DNA of 64,000 nucleotides. Source: Pseudopithomyces maydicus (Eukaryota > Ascomycota > Dothideomycetes > Pleosporales > Didymosphaeriaceae). The notes under the pieces were generated by a model. It ran no database searches, was not told where the DNA came from, and was given only the letters and a program-made list of their open reading frames with translations. The stretch is taken from positions 2,170,001 to 2,234,000 of the forward strand of contig JANTUC010000003.1 in assembly GCA_026873275.1 (NCBI GenBank). The letters run 5' to 3'. Below are positions 24,525 to 36,044 of the stretch, piece by piece (positions within the stretch are counted from its first letter, which is position 1; every line of letters starts with the position of its first letter). The translations under genes and the position numbers were made by a program.

Positions 24525-25680
24525 CTAAACCTCTGCTGCTCTCGGGGCTAGCGCTTCCAGCTGGCTCTGCATTCTCGCCATGGTCTCATCATCCCCATTA
24601 CGGAATCGAATCTGTTCAGTGTCAACTTGATTATCAATTTCGCATAGGACAATGATTGGCATACAACATCCTCGCTTGCAGCTCCACCAAACAGCACTGG
24701 TTCAGATAGGCTGGCTTTTACAGCCTTCCTGACCCTCTCTTCCCACACACCCTCCCAGTTCCATTCCCCCGGCCGGCGATTCCTGACCAAGGTGGAGCCT
24801 TGGGCTGACCGCCCCTGCGAGCTGGTGTGGGAGTCGGTCGTTGGTGAGGTGGGAGAAGAGTGCTGGGTGTGGAGGGTGGCCGTACGATAAGCACGCCAAG
24901 CATGGTAGGCGCTGGGGTTTGCTGCTGCTTCCAGGACGATCGAATCAAGAACTTGCTCGTCATTGAAGGTACTCCGGATGTAGTCCAGCACACCGACAAT
25001 GGAGGCATGGGCAGTGGGAGAAGTGGCAACGGCGGATAAATGCACCGGAACTTGGGTTGCATCTCCAGCAGTCGGGAGGTTAGGAGTGTCGATGGCGGCA
25101 GGAGCCCCTAGGCCCGACCCACTCACATCACGGGAAGTCGCTGCGGACGGGCGAGCGCGTCCGAACCATTGCGGGAAGCCGTGTCGGAGACTGAAGCCAC
25201 CGGGAGGGAGCCGTTCATCGTCGGTGGCACTAACGGTGTCGGTGTCTGAGGATCCAGTAGTGTACGTGTACGTGGTGAGTGGGGTGAGCAGCGGGTGGAA
25301 CACATCGGTGGAGAAGGTCACGAGAGGGGGCAGAGACGGGTAGGAGGGTGGGAAGGAGATGTGGAAACGCAGCACGGCGGGAGCATATGGGCCTGTGCAC
25401 GGTGAATTTGTGCGGACGGAACGGCGCGGGGCGGCGGGTGGGCGGAGGGGTGTGTGTGTCAAGTACCTTTGCGCACAAAGAGGACGGCGGTCCACAGCGA
25501 GGGCTCGCCAGGCGTGATGGTGACGAAGAGGCCGTCGAGACGGGCATGGCGCAGGCTGGAGCTGTGCACGGGGGGTTAGGCGCCAGCGCAGAGGTTGGGT
25601 TGCGTCGCGACGTACAACTCGACGAGCAGCTGCTGACGCCGGAAGGAGATGAGCGCGGGTGACGAGGCGGGTAGAGGCAT
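24525..25680 (-). CDS. E2-like (UEV, AKTIP/FTS-type) protein without catalytic Cys
   Basis: Four exons: 25680..25616, 25561..25467, 25392..24665, 24611..24525, with introns of 54, 74 and 53 bp; 324 aa. The N-terminal UBC fold reads SFRRQQLLVEFSSLR, GLFVTITPGEPSLWTAVLF, GPYAPAVLRFHISFPPSYP and TFSTDVFHPLLTPLTTY. Where an active E2 has HPN followed by the catalytic Cys, this has HPLL and no Cys, so it should not form a ubiquitin thioester. This matches the AKTIP/FTS group of E2 variants, which act with Hook and FHIP-type proteins on early-endosome transport. After the UBC domain come a disordered Ser/Thr/Pro insert, a helix with LDYIRSTFNDEQVL, a Trp-rich WNWEGVWEERVRKAV helix and a short acidic tail. 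Orthology to AKTIP is inference. Confidence 0.8.
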
Positions 25681-25857
25681 GATTGTTGCAGGCGGAGGTG
25701 AGTGGTTCGCACTGCCAGCGGTGAGGACGGCGAGTTGCGCCTATCCCCGTTGTGCAGTAGCGCGTCGATCACGACGTATGCATACACTACGCTACGCTAC
25801 TGTGGGTATGTACTGTATGACCAGTTGTATGGAGGCTGCCGTAGGGGGTCGGTGGCC

Positions 25858-25900
25858 GCTCTCCACCTGCTGGGCACTGCGCTCTCCACCTGCTGGGCAC
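25858..25900. repeat. 20-bp direct repeat
   Basis: GCTCTCCACCTGCTGGGCAC occurs at 25858-25877 and 25881-25900, separated by 3 bp. Confidence 0.8.
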
Positions 25901-26751
25901 GACGATGCTCACGCGCTCACCAGCGTCGGGCATCCGAACGTCGTGTGCACTGCCGCCCGCGACGACGGCGACGACGGCGACGACGTGGCAGCACGCCCGT
26001 GGAGAAGGCGGCCGTCTCACCGGAGCCCTGTGGGTAGCGCCCTGTCGGCGGAGGCTGGTTGCTGGTCAGTCGGTCGCCTGCAGGATGCTTTTTGCCCACA
26101 TCTCACGATAGTCGGAGCGCAGCGCACCCGCCGCCTCCCCGTTGGGCACAAGTGACGCCTGCATGCTCGACAATCTGCTGTGCCCCAGCACGCACCAATC
26201 GCGGCTGCGGCTGCGTGTTGCAGCAGAAGAAAGAAAAGAAGGAAAGAAAGAAAGGGCAAAAACGTAGGTAGGTACGTACATGGACGGCGGTAAATAGACA
26301 GGCCCGACGCGGCACTGCACCAGGGTCGGAGGAAGATGCGGACGTCCGCCTGGGCGCGCAGCCCCGGAGAGGGACCAGTCACGTGGTGCCTCCCCCAGGG
26401 CCCCGGGGCTGTTCCAGGGCTCCATGTACGGGCCATTTTGTACGGTAGGGCTCGCTCCCAGGGCCAGGAGCGAGACGCACCTGGGCGCTTCGGTGACGTC
26501 CACGCAAACCAACGACTCGGATATGGCCGGCCCGCCGACTCGGGTCTCATGGGAGGTCACCTGCCCAGGTGCCCGCCCGGACGCGCCCTGCCTGCCCCCC
26601 ATACGAAACATGGCTAGAGCGCAGCACCGCATCCCCCTGCCTGGCATGCCTGGCAGCCCATGGAGAAGAAGCGCGGCGAACGAACGTCCAGCGTCGACTG
26701 CCCCCCTCCCTCCTCCCTCCCCCTCCCCCAGCCAGCGCCCACGCCCGCCAG

Positions 26752-26801
26752 CGCAGGCGTGTCCTCCGCAGGCGTGCCCTCCGCAGGCGTGCCCTCCGCA
26801 G
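26752..26801. repeat. 15-bp minisatellite
   Basis: About three tandem copies of GCGTGCCCTCCGCAG (first copy with one substitution) in the GC-rich non-coding block. Confidence 0.75.
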
Positions 26802-28809
26802 AGGCCAGTTGCAGCGCACTGGCTAGCGCAGCGCCCGTCGGAGGATTCTGGCAGCAATCACAACGTGTGGACCGCTGGCCTGGCGTCGCAGATTTGAGCC
26901 CAGAAGCCGCTAAGAACACTGCCGTCTCACTTTCTTCTTTTACCCCTGCCCATCGTGTCAATCTCGCGTGGCCCTGCAAGCAACCCCTGTCCTGTGCTGC
27001 AACAGCCAGCCTTACAGTACGTCCACACCGCCGTAGTGCCGGCTCCACTCGCTGTGAGCCGTTATGCTTACCGTTTTTGCTCGTCTCGCCGCGCAAACTC
27101 TCCTCCAAGCTGCTGGCGATGCTCTCTTGCGACACGCAACGGAAGCCCTTCCGAGACCCACGGCACACGCTTCGTCGTCGCGCCGCCGTTGAGCCCGCTC
27201 GACACTGCCAAAACACCCAGCCGTCAGCTGATGCCATGGTGAGCCGTGTCGAGCTGTCGTGATTATGGATGACGGCACAGGGTAATGAATCCACGAGTGA
27301 ACCAGGTTTGCCTCGGTGACCATGACAGCCTTGGTGCGGATCGAGCTGACCGCGTACGTGGATGCGATGCACACCAGCCAGCAAATTACGCCGCAAACCA
27401 GGGCGAAGGGACGACACGAGAGGTTCAAAATCCTCCCACGTTCGCTGACACAAACGCGAGTCGCGTCCCAGACCGGCCATAACATCATCGGCACCTGTCC
27501 CCTCCCCGCTGCAGCCCTTTCTCTGCCTTTCGGCCGGCAGTCGTCGTTGGGCGCACCTGGGCACACTCGTCCGATCAACCCGTGGACCGGCTGCCATACC
27601 ATACACCGCCAGTCTGCGACCTGGTGCACACGCGCCGCTGCTTCCATGCTGCCACGAAGCCCCCTTCTCCTCCTGCCACCACCCGCGACGCCGCAGAAGA
27701 AACGCACTGATTGGCAAGGGCCTGGTTCTGAGAAATAAGCCGATTGCTCCGCGTTATGACTCGCTCGCTGTCAAAGACTTTGACCATCCTGTGCACCGCT
27801 GTGTGCCCCTGAACAAGCTGCTAACCAGCCCACGCTCTAGTCGACGAGCGAATGAACGCCATCGGACCGCCGTGAGATTTCATGTTTGCCCCCGGGGAAG
27901 CTGAAATGGCTTCCGTCTCCGGTTGCGGCTTGGGGACCGGCCAGCGACGGTCGGCAGAACGTTCGGTTTTGCCAGGTCGCGCGCCAGGGATCCCTTGCAT
28001 GCTGCAAGGCGCGCTGATGGGCTTGCTGCAGCCTAGGAATCTGTCCGGTTCCGCGGGTTTTGGCTAGCCACGCCCACATGCTTTGCCGGGACGTGCACGG
28101 TGATCTTCTCTTCGCGAGTTCTCTGTCATGCCACTTCGTCGCTCAACGCTCCCACAGTCGCTATCCTGGTCCGCTTTACTCAGTTTCCCCTAGCACCTCC
28201 AATGCCTTGGTTCCGCTCAAGCCGGCTGTGGCCCTGTGTGGTGAGAAGCTTCCATGGCCCTGGCCCACGCTCAGGGGTAGCAAGCCCAATCTTGCTTTCA
28301 TCTCGGACACACAGGCTCGCATTCCGTTGGCTTGGAGTCACAAAGTGATGTACGGTGGCATTGGGCACAGCCAGCCTGCCAGCACAACTTTCCTGGTCGC
28401 CCGCCCATCCCCATGATCACGACCGTGACCATGCTTTGTCCAAGGCCTGGCTCCACCGTCAATTGCATTCGCTGGTCCTCCCACTGTCTCTATCCGCCCA
28501 CTACCACGTATCCACTTCCACATCAATCACCGCCTGCTTCCCCGTTTCCTCCCCGCCGCCGCCATCCTTGTCACTACTAGCAGCGGTCTACCCGCAACAC
28601 GGCGCCACTGAAATCTTGCACTTGTCATATATAACATCTGACGCTCGCCTCAATATCACACTGACCCCTTCTTAAAACCCCAAGCACTAGTGTCGACGCC
28701 TGACACATTGCATATGTATAGCTTGCCTCGACGACGACAAGTTTGACCTCTTCCCTCCGCATCACCCCAATTCCCCTTCGGTAGCCACACCACGCCTGCA
28801 CTGTTCACA

Positions 28810-30741
28810 ATGGCTCGGCACGGCGGGCAGCGTGCCTACGCGCACGACGACACACCTTTCCCCACACGACAGCTGGCCATACTCGGTACGTTGCAACCTG
28901 CCCCGATGCGGGCGTTGGCAGTCCTGACGACGTGACAGCGCTGTGCCGGATATGCGAGCCGATTGCCTTCATGTCCATCTTCCCCTACGCGTACTACATG
29001 GTCAAGGACTTCCACATCACCGACGACGAGAGCAGGATTTCCATGTACGTGGGCATGATCACGTCGGCGTTTGCATTCATGGAGTGCCTCAGCGGCATCT
29101 TCTGGGGTCGGCTCAGCGACAAGGTCGGGCGCAAGAAGGTTCTTCTCGGCGGGCTCTTTGGCACCGGACTGAGCATGCTGCTGTTTGGGTTTGCCAAATC
29201 TCTGCCCGTAGCCATGTTTGCGCGGGCATTGGGCGGAGCACTCAATGGGTGAGGTCATGTCCAAAACCTAGTGCAGTAGCGCTCGCTAACGCGGATGCAG
29301 GAACATCGGCGTACTACAGACCACGGTCGCTGAACTGGTAACGGTGGAGAAGCACCAGCGTAAGTTTATTGCCTGGCCGATCGGAGCTACGGCGCTGACC
29401 CTGCAACACAGCGCGCGCGTATTCGATAATGCCCTCCGTCTGGTGTCTTGGGTACGTGTTCCCCGGATCGGATTGGGACGCAACACTGACCGCTCTTTTG
29501 TAGTACCATCGTTGGCGCGTCGCTTGGCGGTATCCTCGCACGCCCCGCACTGTCCATCCCTACTGTATTCGAGGGCACCATTTTCGAAACATTTCCCTAC
29601 CTCCTCCCGAACCTTGTTTGCACCGCAGTAGTTGCGTGCGGCCTTGCGGTAGGCTTCCTGTTCCTCGAGGAGACGCATGAGGATCGCAAACTCGACCATG
29701 ATCGCGGCATCGAGCTTGGCCAGTGGCTGCTGCGCAAGGTGTGGCCGCAGCCTGCATACGAGCCCTTGACCGACAAGGATGAGTCCTTTGATGAGATGAG
29801 CGCCATGTTGGGAGGTGATGACACGGCCGCCTACAGGAGCACTGACAGCTCCCCGACCCTGTGCAGCTCACGATCATCGTTGTCCGACCCGCCGCCCTTC
29901 GTTCTCGAAAAGGAGCCCGGACGCGCGCCCACCGTCCGCGACGCCTTCACCAAGCAGACGTGCCTGAACATTGTGTGCTACGGCATCCTCGCCTTGTGAG
30001 TCGTCCCGTGATTGGCGAAAACCCACCCTGCTGACCCCCTTCTCCAGTCACACAATTTCCTTGGAGCAGCTGCTACCCATCCTCATGTCCCGACCCGAAT
30101 CCACGGGCGACAACCGGAATCTTCCTTTCTACTTCAAGGGCGGGTTCCACCTGTCCACCCAAACCAATGGGCTTATCCTCGGCATCCAGGGCATCCTCCA
30201 GATGGTTGCTCAACTGCTCATCTTCCCCTGGATCACCAAGAGACTCGGCAGCCTCCGGACCTTTTACCTCACCATTGCGCTTTACCCGTTTCTGTACATC
30301 CTTGCACCCTATCTCGCCCTTCTCCCCAGGAACCTCCGCATCCCAGGCATCGTCCTGATACTCGTGTGGAAGGTGACGGCCCAGGCCCTGTCCTACCCGT
30401 CACTCGCCATCATGTTGACAAACGCCGCGCCCTCCAAAAAGGTTCTCGGTACCCTGAACGGCGCTGCAATGGCGTCGGCCAGCGTCATGAGAGGCTTTGG
30501 GCCGACCGTGTCGGGTGCGGTCGATTCCATCGGCGACCGGATCGGAATGTCCGGCCTTGCGTGGTGGACCATCGCAGCGGTTGCCATGGTTGGATGGGGA
30601 CCCGTTGTCTTCATGAAAGAATCGCGTGCGAACTCGACCCCCGACAAGACCATGGACGAGGAGGCCGCTCTCGGATCCGACAACGATTCTGTTCTCACCC
30701 TCGCGCTGGTCGAGGAGGCTGAGGACCGACTTCCGAAATAA
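28810..30741 (+). CDS. MFS transporter of the ZIFL/YCR023C type
   Basis: Six exons: 28810..28885, 28939..29248, 29301..29359, 29412..29451, 29504..29995, 30048..30741; 556 aa, all introns 48-53 bp. The protein has a short hydrophilic N-terminus, then about 12 membrane helices in two halves. Landmarks: ALCRICEPIAFMSIFPYAYY in TM1; GRLSDKVGRKKVLL, the MFS signature between TM2 and TM3; GALNGNIGVLQTTVAEL in TM4; PSVWCLGTIVGASLGG in TM5; a long acidic central loop with ESFDEMSAMLGGDD; and SYPSLAIMLTNAAPSKKVLG in the second half. The sequence resembles yeast YCR023C and plant zinc-induced facilitator-like carriers, so a proton-coupled export of small organic molecules or metal chelates is plausible. 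The substrate cannot be read from sequence. A Zn2Cys6 factor follows on the same strand. Confidence 0.88.
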
Positions 30742-30956
30742 AAACACATTGACGACAAACCATCACACACACAACACATACAGCACGACCTCTATTGATA
30801 TTATCGCGCTCTTTTAGCACCGGCGTTTTGTGCTTTCGTCCATTACTACTGAATTTAATTTAACGACTATAGACAGATCGGGTGCACCCGATTAGAAGGG
30901 ATAGGCCTCCAGGCCAAGGCGTTTTCTTTTAGGACCTTTCAAGGTACATGGGTGGC

Positions 30957-31012
30957 TCTCTGGTTCTCTCTCTCTCTCCGTCTCTCCATCTCTCCATCTA
31001 TCTCTCTCTCTG
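30957..31012. repeat. CT-rich microsatellite
   Basis: Interrupted (CT)n with CCATCT variants on the plus strand, in non-coding sequence. Confidence 0.8.
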
Positions 31013-31564
31013 CAGGACAGCATTTATTGAGGAGATGTTTTCAGCAGCTCTCGAAGCAAGCTTGGCGTTGGGAGAGTGATCAAAAGACGGAAGGAATTCT
31101 TAATACCCTAGATAGAGCACAGTGGTTCGGACCATTTGAATTTCTTATTTTAGATGCTAGCAGCGCCCAGGCGCAACGCACCGCAATGCACCAGCTACGT
31201 ACGCAACTATTTCCCTTGACAAGTGATGATGCGTGATGCTAGTCCTGATGCGGGCGATGAGGGAGTGCACAGCGTGACGGGTGGAGTGTGTCGAGAAGGT
31301 CGCGGTGAGATTAAGCTAGGTCGCGTAGGAGCGAGGCTCGAGTGTGATGAGAATGGGGCGGACGCCGCAGCCGTTTTTGGGACGTCTAGTCGCTTATTTC
31401 GCGAGTAGAAGGGGTTCCACGGATCCGGCGAGCGGACTGATCGGTGTGCGTGGAGTGCAGGGAGTGAGACGCGAGTCAAGTCGACCTTGGAAGCTCGCTG
31501 TGCATGTGACTTGTGCACGGAGGGAGCACCGGCAGCAGCTGGGGGCGGCGGGTGCCGTGGACAT

Positions 31565-31610
31565 GGGCATGGACGTGGACGTGGACGTGGACGTGGACGT
31601 GGACGTGGGC
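31565..31610. repeat. GGACGT hexamer minisatellite
   Basis: About six near-perfect copies of GGACGT with flanking degenerate copies, roughly 200 bp upstream of the Zn2Cys6 start. Confidence 0.8.
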
Positions 31611-31813
31611 GTCAACGTGGATATGGACATGTGTATGTACAGTGGTCGTAGCTGGAGCCCTGGAGTACCTCGGCCAGGGCGGAGGGCGGCGGCCGCTGGG
31701 CGGAGGGGGCGCCCTGGAGCTTCAGGGCGGGCGGCGCTGATAAGAGAGATACAAGCCATCCACTAGCCTCCTCTTCCCCCACAGAGCCGTGTCTCTTGCT
31801 TTTGGCTGCGCAG

Positions 31814-34800
31814 ATGGACTCATCCCACGCCCTGTCCTTTCTGTCTGCCCAAGCACAAGCCCAAGCACAAGCACAAGCCCAAGCCGCTGCTTACTCCTCC
31901 AGCTTCGAGGCTGCCAACCGTGCGGGGCACATCGTAGCTCCCCCAGCCCGCGCGAGCTCTGCCATGCGCCCTGATGACCGGCCTCAAGCGCGCTCTCGAC
32001 GAGTCCTCCCTGATGGACACGGCGCCTCGCCAAAGGATCCAGCGACCCTGAAGGCCCCGTCGCCTGCCAACCCAGCCCCGTCCTCCTCGTCCGCGTCGTC
32101 GTCATCGTCGTTCCGCAATGTCTCTGCCTGCAACAGGTCTGTGCCCCCCATGCGACCACGCGTCCCCGTAGGCGTCTTCCCTTGCGCTTACCGCCCGCCT
32201 GTATAGATGTCGCCTGAGGAAGAACCGCTGTGACCAGCGCCTGCCGTCTTGCGCCTCGTGCGACAAGGCTGGCCAGAAGTGCGTGGGCTACGATCCCATC
32301 ACCAAGCGCGAGATACCGCGAAGGTGCGCAACACGCCCTCCACCTCTGCCCGCTGGACCACTGACCCGCCCAGCTATGTCTACTACCTCGAGACCCGCGT
32401 CGCCTACCTGGAATCGCGCCTGCACGCCCATTCCATCCCCTACGCAGACGCAGAAGAATTCAACCCGACCTTCCTCCCCGCAAACAGCTCCGCCTCGCGA
32501 CCGCCCTCGCAGGCTGGCCCTCCACAGCACCCCAATGGCGCAGCGCCTGCCCCCGCAGACCGCGCGCGCCTGGACCAGGATCGCAACGACCGCGAGAAGC
32601 TCGCCAGTCTCGTGTCCAACATCGGCATGGTCTCGGTCCAGGGCGCCAGCGATCCGCGCTTCCTCGGCTCTACTTCAGGCATATCCTTCGCCCGCGTTGT
32701 CTTCGCCGCGGTGAAGAGCTCCGTCTCGGGATCGTCGTCGGAGAGAGGCAGTGCAAGAGGCGTAAAACAGTTGACTACGAACGCGGCAGATGGCGGCACT
32801 TCGATGCGAGACAGCTTCTTCGGTTTACACACCAAGCCGACGTTTCGCCAGGCGCCGTTCCCGGAACGCGAACTCGGCGCTCGCTTGGTGGAACTCTATT
32901 TCGAACATGCCAATCCACAGATTCCCATCTTGCACCGTGGCGAGTTCATGGAATTGTTCGACCGTGCCTATGCATCAAATGAGCGAAATCGGACATCCCG
33001 CGAGTCCTACATGCTCAACATCGTATTTGCCATAGGTGCCGGCATCATCATGGGCAGTTCTGACTCGGGAGACTCGCCCGCATCGGACAGTGCAAGGTCA
33101 CCCACAAAATCCAGGCCCTCTCCTCCTCCAACAAGAAGCGAAAACTTGGAGGCCATCAGCATCAACCCGAAGAGTACCATGCCTCCGCCATCGTTCACTT
33201 GGAAAATTTCCTTGGCAGTACGCCTGCGGCCGACCGACCCGATGGCTTCGGAGGTGGGCTCGAGGAACTACAGGCTGTGCTGCTTCTTGCAGGGTTTGCG
33301 CTGTTGCGCCCTGTTGCGCCTGGCCTGTGGTACATTGTCGGAGTTGCTGTCCGATTGGGCATCGACTTGGGGTTGCACTATGAAGATGGAGTAGGGATTG
33401 ACAGTTCTGTAGCGGAAGACCAAGCTGCTAGAAAACAAAATGAGATGGAAGGGACCAGCGCGACAGCAGGTACTGCGGGCAACAAAATAGATGCAAAGGA
33501 GCGCGGGCGCAGACAGTGGGTTCGTGACCTTCGCCGGAGGCTGTGGTGGTGCGTTTATTCATTGGACAGGCTCGTGAGCACTTGCGTGGGGCGACCTTTG
33601 GCATCACCGATCAAGTCATTACAACGGAGTTTCCGTCCATGCTTGACGATCGGTTCATCACCAAAGAGGGCTTCTTAGACCCACCCGAGCATCTGCGAAG
33701 ACCCAGCTACAAGGTCGTGGCGTATCACTACTTCCGGCTCAGATTACTCCAATCGGAGATCCTTCAAGTTTTGCAGCATCGACAGGCGCAGCAAGCAAGG
33801 GCAAGTGGTACCAACCAAGCCAACGAGTACATGCATACAAAACTTCCTTCGCCGTTCCTTGCCAATTTCAGCTCCTTCCGATCCTGGCGTGTTGATATCG
33901 ACAGACGTCTCCAGGAGTGGAAAGACTCTGCGCCCACACAACAGGATGCAGGCGTGCAATTTTCACCCCTGTTCCTGGAGCTAAATTACTGGCAAGCGAT
34001 CATCATGCTGTACAGACAAAGTCTAGTGGTTCCGCTGGGATTAGTAGGCGAGCTTGGCAGCGCAGACGGTGAAGTCGGAAGCCCATCGGTAATTGGACCT
34101 GAAGAAAGAGAAGACGAAGAGCTTGTCTTTTTGAAAGTTGCGGAAGCCGGGCAAAAGGTGCTCAAGCTATATCGACAATTACATCGGGTACACCTGGTCA
34201 ATTATACCTTTCTGGCAACCCATCACCTTTTCATGGCTGGTTAGTGCTGTCGATGCCTTGGCACATCTGAGTTAACTTCTTCAGGGATATCATTTTTGTA
34301 TGCAGTGTGGCATTCGCCTGCAGTACGCAGTCTTCTGGTAAGTTCATGCTCGTCGAATCCCATGTTGCCTGCTTCGATGCTTTTTGTCAAGATTTGAACT
34401 AACAATCTATGCGTCGCAGTCCCTTGACGATGTAGACTTTACCGTACTTGCTGCGACATCTGTGCTTGGCGACTTGATTGAAAAATGTCCGCCCGCAGAG
34501 GCCTGCCGTGACGCTTTCGATCGCATGAGTAAAGCCACCATTCAAATGTGCATGTCCACTACAGGTTTTGGACCTCAGGCTTTACGGCCTCATTCAAATT
34601 CCTTACAACCTATCTCACAGTCCCAAAGTACTGCATATCCACCCGCTCCAGGCGCGGATACAGATATGGGGGAGGTCAGCCAGCTGGGAACCCATATCTC
34701 CAGCAATCTCGTCGGCCAGTTCCGCGTTTCGATATGAATCTCAAAGATCTGTTTTCAGATGAGGAGACGGATAAGCGGAGCTTTAGCCGTATCTCAAATC

Positions 34801-35321
34801 AGGTCGGGAGCATGCGGCCTCCGCCGCCGAAGGATATCAAACAGGAGCAGATGCAGCCCTTCACCGCTGATCTGAAAATCTCGCCTCAAATGCGTACACA
34901 TCAGCTACAACAGCAAAACTATACTTACCAGCAACATCAAGAGCTAGCATCTCCGCAGCATCAGCAGTCGTACACGCCCACCTCGACCGCTGCCACCATC
35001 TCCCCCTTAATGTCCCAAACTCCCAATCTCCCATCTCCCTATCAGGCCCCACTCCACCTTACTAATCAAATTCCGTACGAAAGCTTTGCACAGAACATCG
35101 CGAACTCATACCCCGATCTTGGGACTTTCAACGATCTCGACTTTCTCGATTCATTCCCGCTTCAAGGAGCGAACACAACAAACGTCACAGATGCGGCGGG
35201 TCCGTTGCAGGACCTCGGCTTTGGGATGGGGTTTGGGGATGGCGCACACGATTGGAGTGATGGCAATGGATTGGATCTTTTCGATGGCTTCTTCTTTGGA
35301 GGTGGACCAGGTAACGGATGA
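31814..35321 (+). CDS. Zn2Cys6 (Gal4-type) transcription factor with three frame breaks
   Basis: Exons 31814..32136, 32207..32323, 32374..34239, 34285..34337, 34420..35321. An Ala-Gln repeat (AQAQAQAQAQAQA) opens a disordered leader. The zinc cluster spans intron 1 (ACNRCRLRKNRCDQRLPSC then ASCDKAGQKC), followed by YVYYLETRVAYLESRL, a coiled dimerisation helix, then a fungal-specific transcription factor domain (LYFEHANPQIPILHRGEFM; ENFLGSTPAADRPDG; RRLWWCVYSLDRLVST) and a Gln/Pro-rich, acidic C-terminus with FDMNLKDLFSDEETD. Frame changes of one missing base occur at about 33100-33140, at TTT 33597-33599 (CVGRP then FGITDQVITTEF), and at G5 34668-34672. Restoring three bases gives an exact 1087-aa frame. 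It should bind CGG-type sites and activate transcription in the nucleus; targets are unknown, although the adjacent MFS gene is a candidate. If the breaks are real, the gene is dead after residue ~430. Confidence 0.8.
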
Positions 35322-35656
35322 GGTCTGTTTTGGTTCTGTCACGCTGTGATGAAATAGGACACGGCCGGATTTTGGCTAAGAGATGGAGGGGCTCACATCT
35401 TCTTCGGCCGAATGAGTTTAAATTTTCTTGTTGATATGTGAATGTCATGGATGTCAGCCGTCCTTCCATTGCGGCGTTGCCTTTATGCACATACCGGATA
35501 TGCGCCATGTCTTTCTGTAAAATACGGACATGCATGTCATCTATTCGTAATTAATTATTCTAGTAACTGCTTAACGGCAATCTTGTAGGATGGTCGAGCA
35601 TTACATACCAACCTCCCTGTCCAAACGCTATTACACAGATTGTAGAAAAAAATAAA

Positions 35657-35672
35657 GGGGGGGGGGGGGGGG
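35657..35672. repeat. Poly-G tract (G16)
   Basis: Sixteen consecutive G following AATAAA, about 340 bp after the transcription-factor stop codon. Confidence 0.9.
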
Positions 35673-35717
35673 TGAGTCTAATGCATGGATCGTTTTCGAT
35701 CACGTGGAAGTACGCAT

Positions 35718-35748
35718 ACCTAGGTACCTACCTAGTAGGTACCTGGGT
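35718..35748. repeat. TAGGTACC palindromic motif
   Basis: A run of overlapping TAGGTACCTA palindromes with a diverged tail (ACCTAGGTACCTACCTAG then TAGGTACCTGGGT), resembling the copy at 9727-9743. Confidence 0.5.
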
Positions 35749-36044
35749 AAAGCTCGATTTAGGTGTGCGAACTAAGTGAAGAAAATCTTATTCATTGTTG
35801 AAAGCGTTGAGTTGTTGTACACGATAATTTAAAGCTGATGATTGTGATGTCCTTCTACTTTACTGAGCGTTTTGTGGTCGATGTATCGATCTTTTCGTAC
35901 AGGACGCAAGGAGACTTTGATCCTTTCTCTGCAGAAATGATCATGGGTTAGTCAGATTACACCAATCGCTCGTCGCAAATCGTAGACATATGAACCTGAA
36001 AATCATTTCTTTTTACATGATACATTGGTCGTACTTTACATGAT

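Larger units (their letters stand above)
25681..28809. other. Gene-free GC-rich block between divergent genes
   Basis: 3.1 kb, the longest gap in the window. It separates the divergent E2-like and MFS genes. Both strands carry long overlapping ORFs (up to 367 codons at 26614-27717 minus), but the translations are Arg/Ala/Pro/Cys-rich, lack domains and contradict each other, as expected for GC-rich non-coding sequence. It contains short duplications and a purine tract (26221-26258). I find no RNA gene. Confidence 0.5.
30742..31813. other. Intergenic with microsatellite and minisatellite
   Basis: 1.07 kb between the MFS and transcription-factor genes. It contains a CT-rich microsatellite and a GGACGT hexamer array, described separately. 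The remainder should be the promoter of the Zn2Cys6 gene; ORFs are shadow translations of the repeats. Confidence 0.5.
35322..36044. other. Convergent intergenic region
   Basis: 723 bp between two 3' ends. It contains a G16 tract and a TAGGTACC-type repeat; nothing else is supported. Confidence 0.6.

Noticed and set aside
26614..27717. 367-codon minus-strand ORF in the GC-rich block
   Set aside because: Translation is Arg/Gly/Ala/Cys-rich with no domain, overlaps ORFs on the other strand, and crosses a minisatellite. Typical of GC-rich non-coding DNA.
31565..31610. GGACGT array as a coding Val-Asp repeat
   Set aside because: The plus-strand ORF has no start context or flanking coding sequence; treated as a minisatellite.
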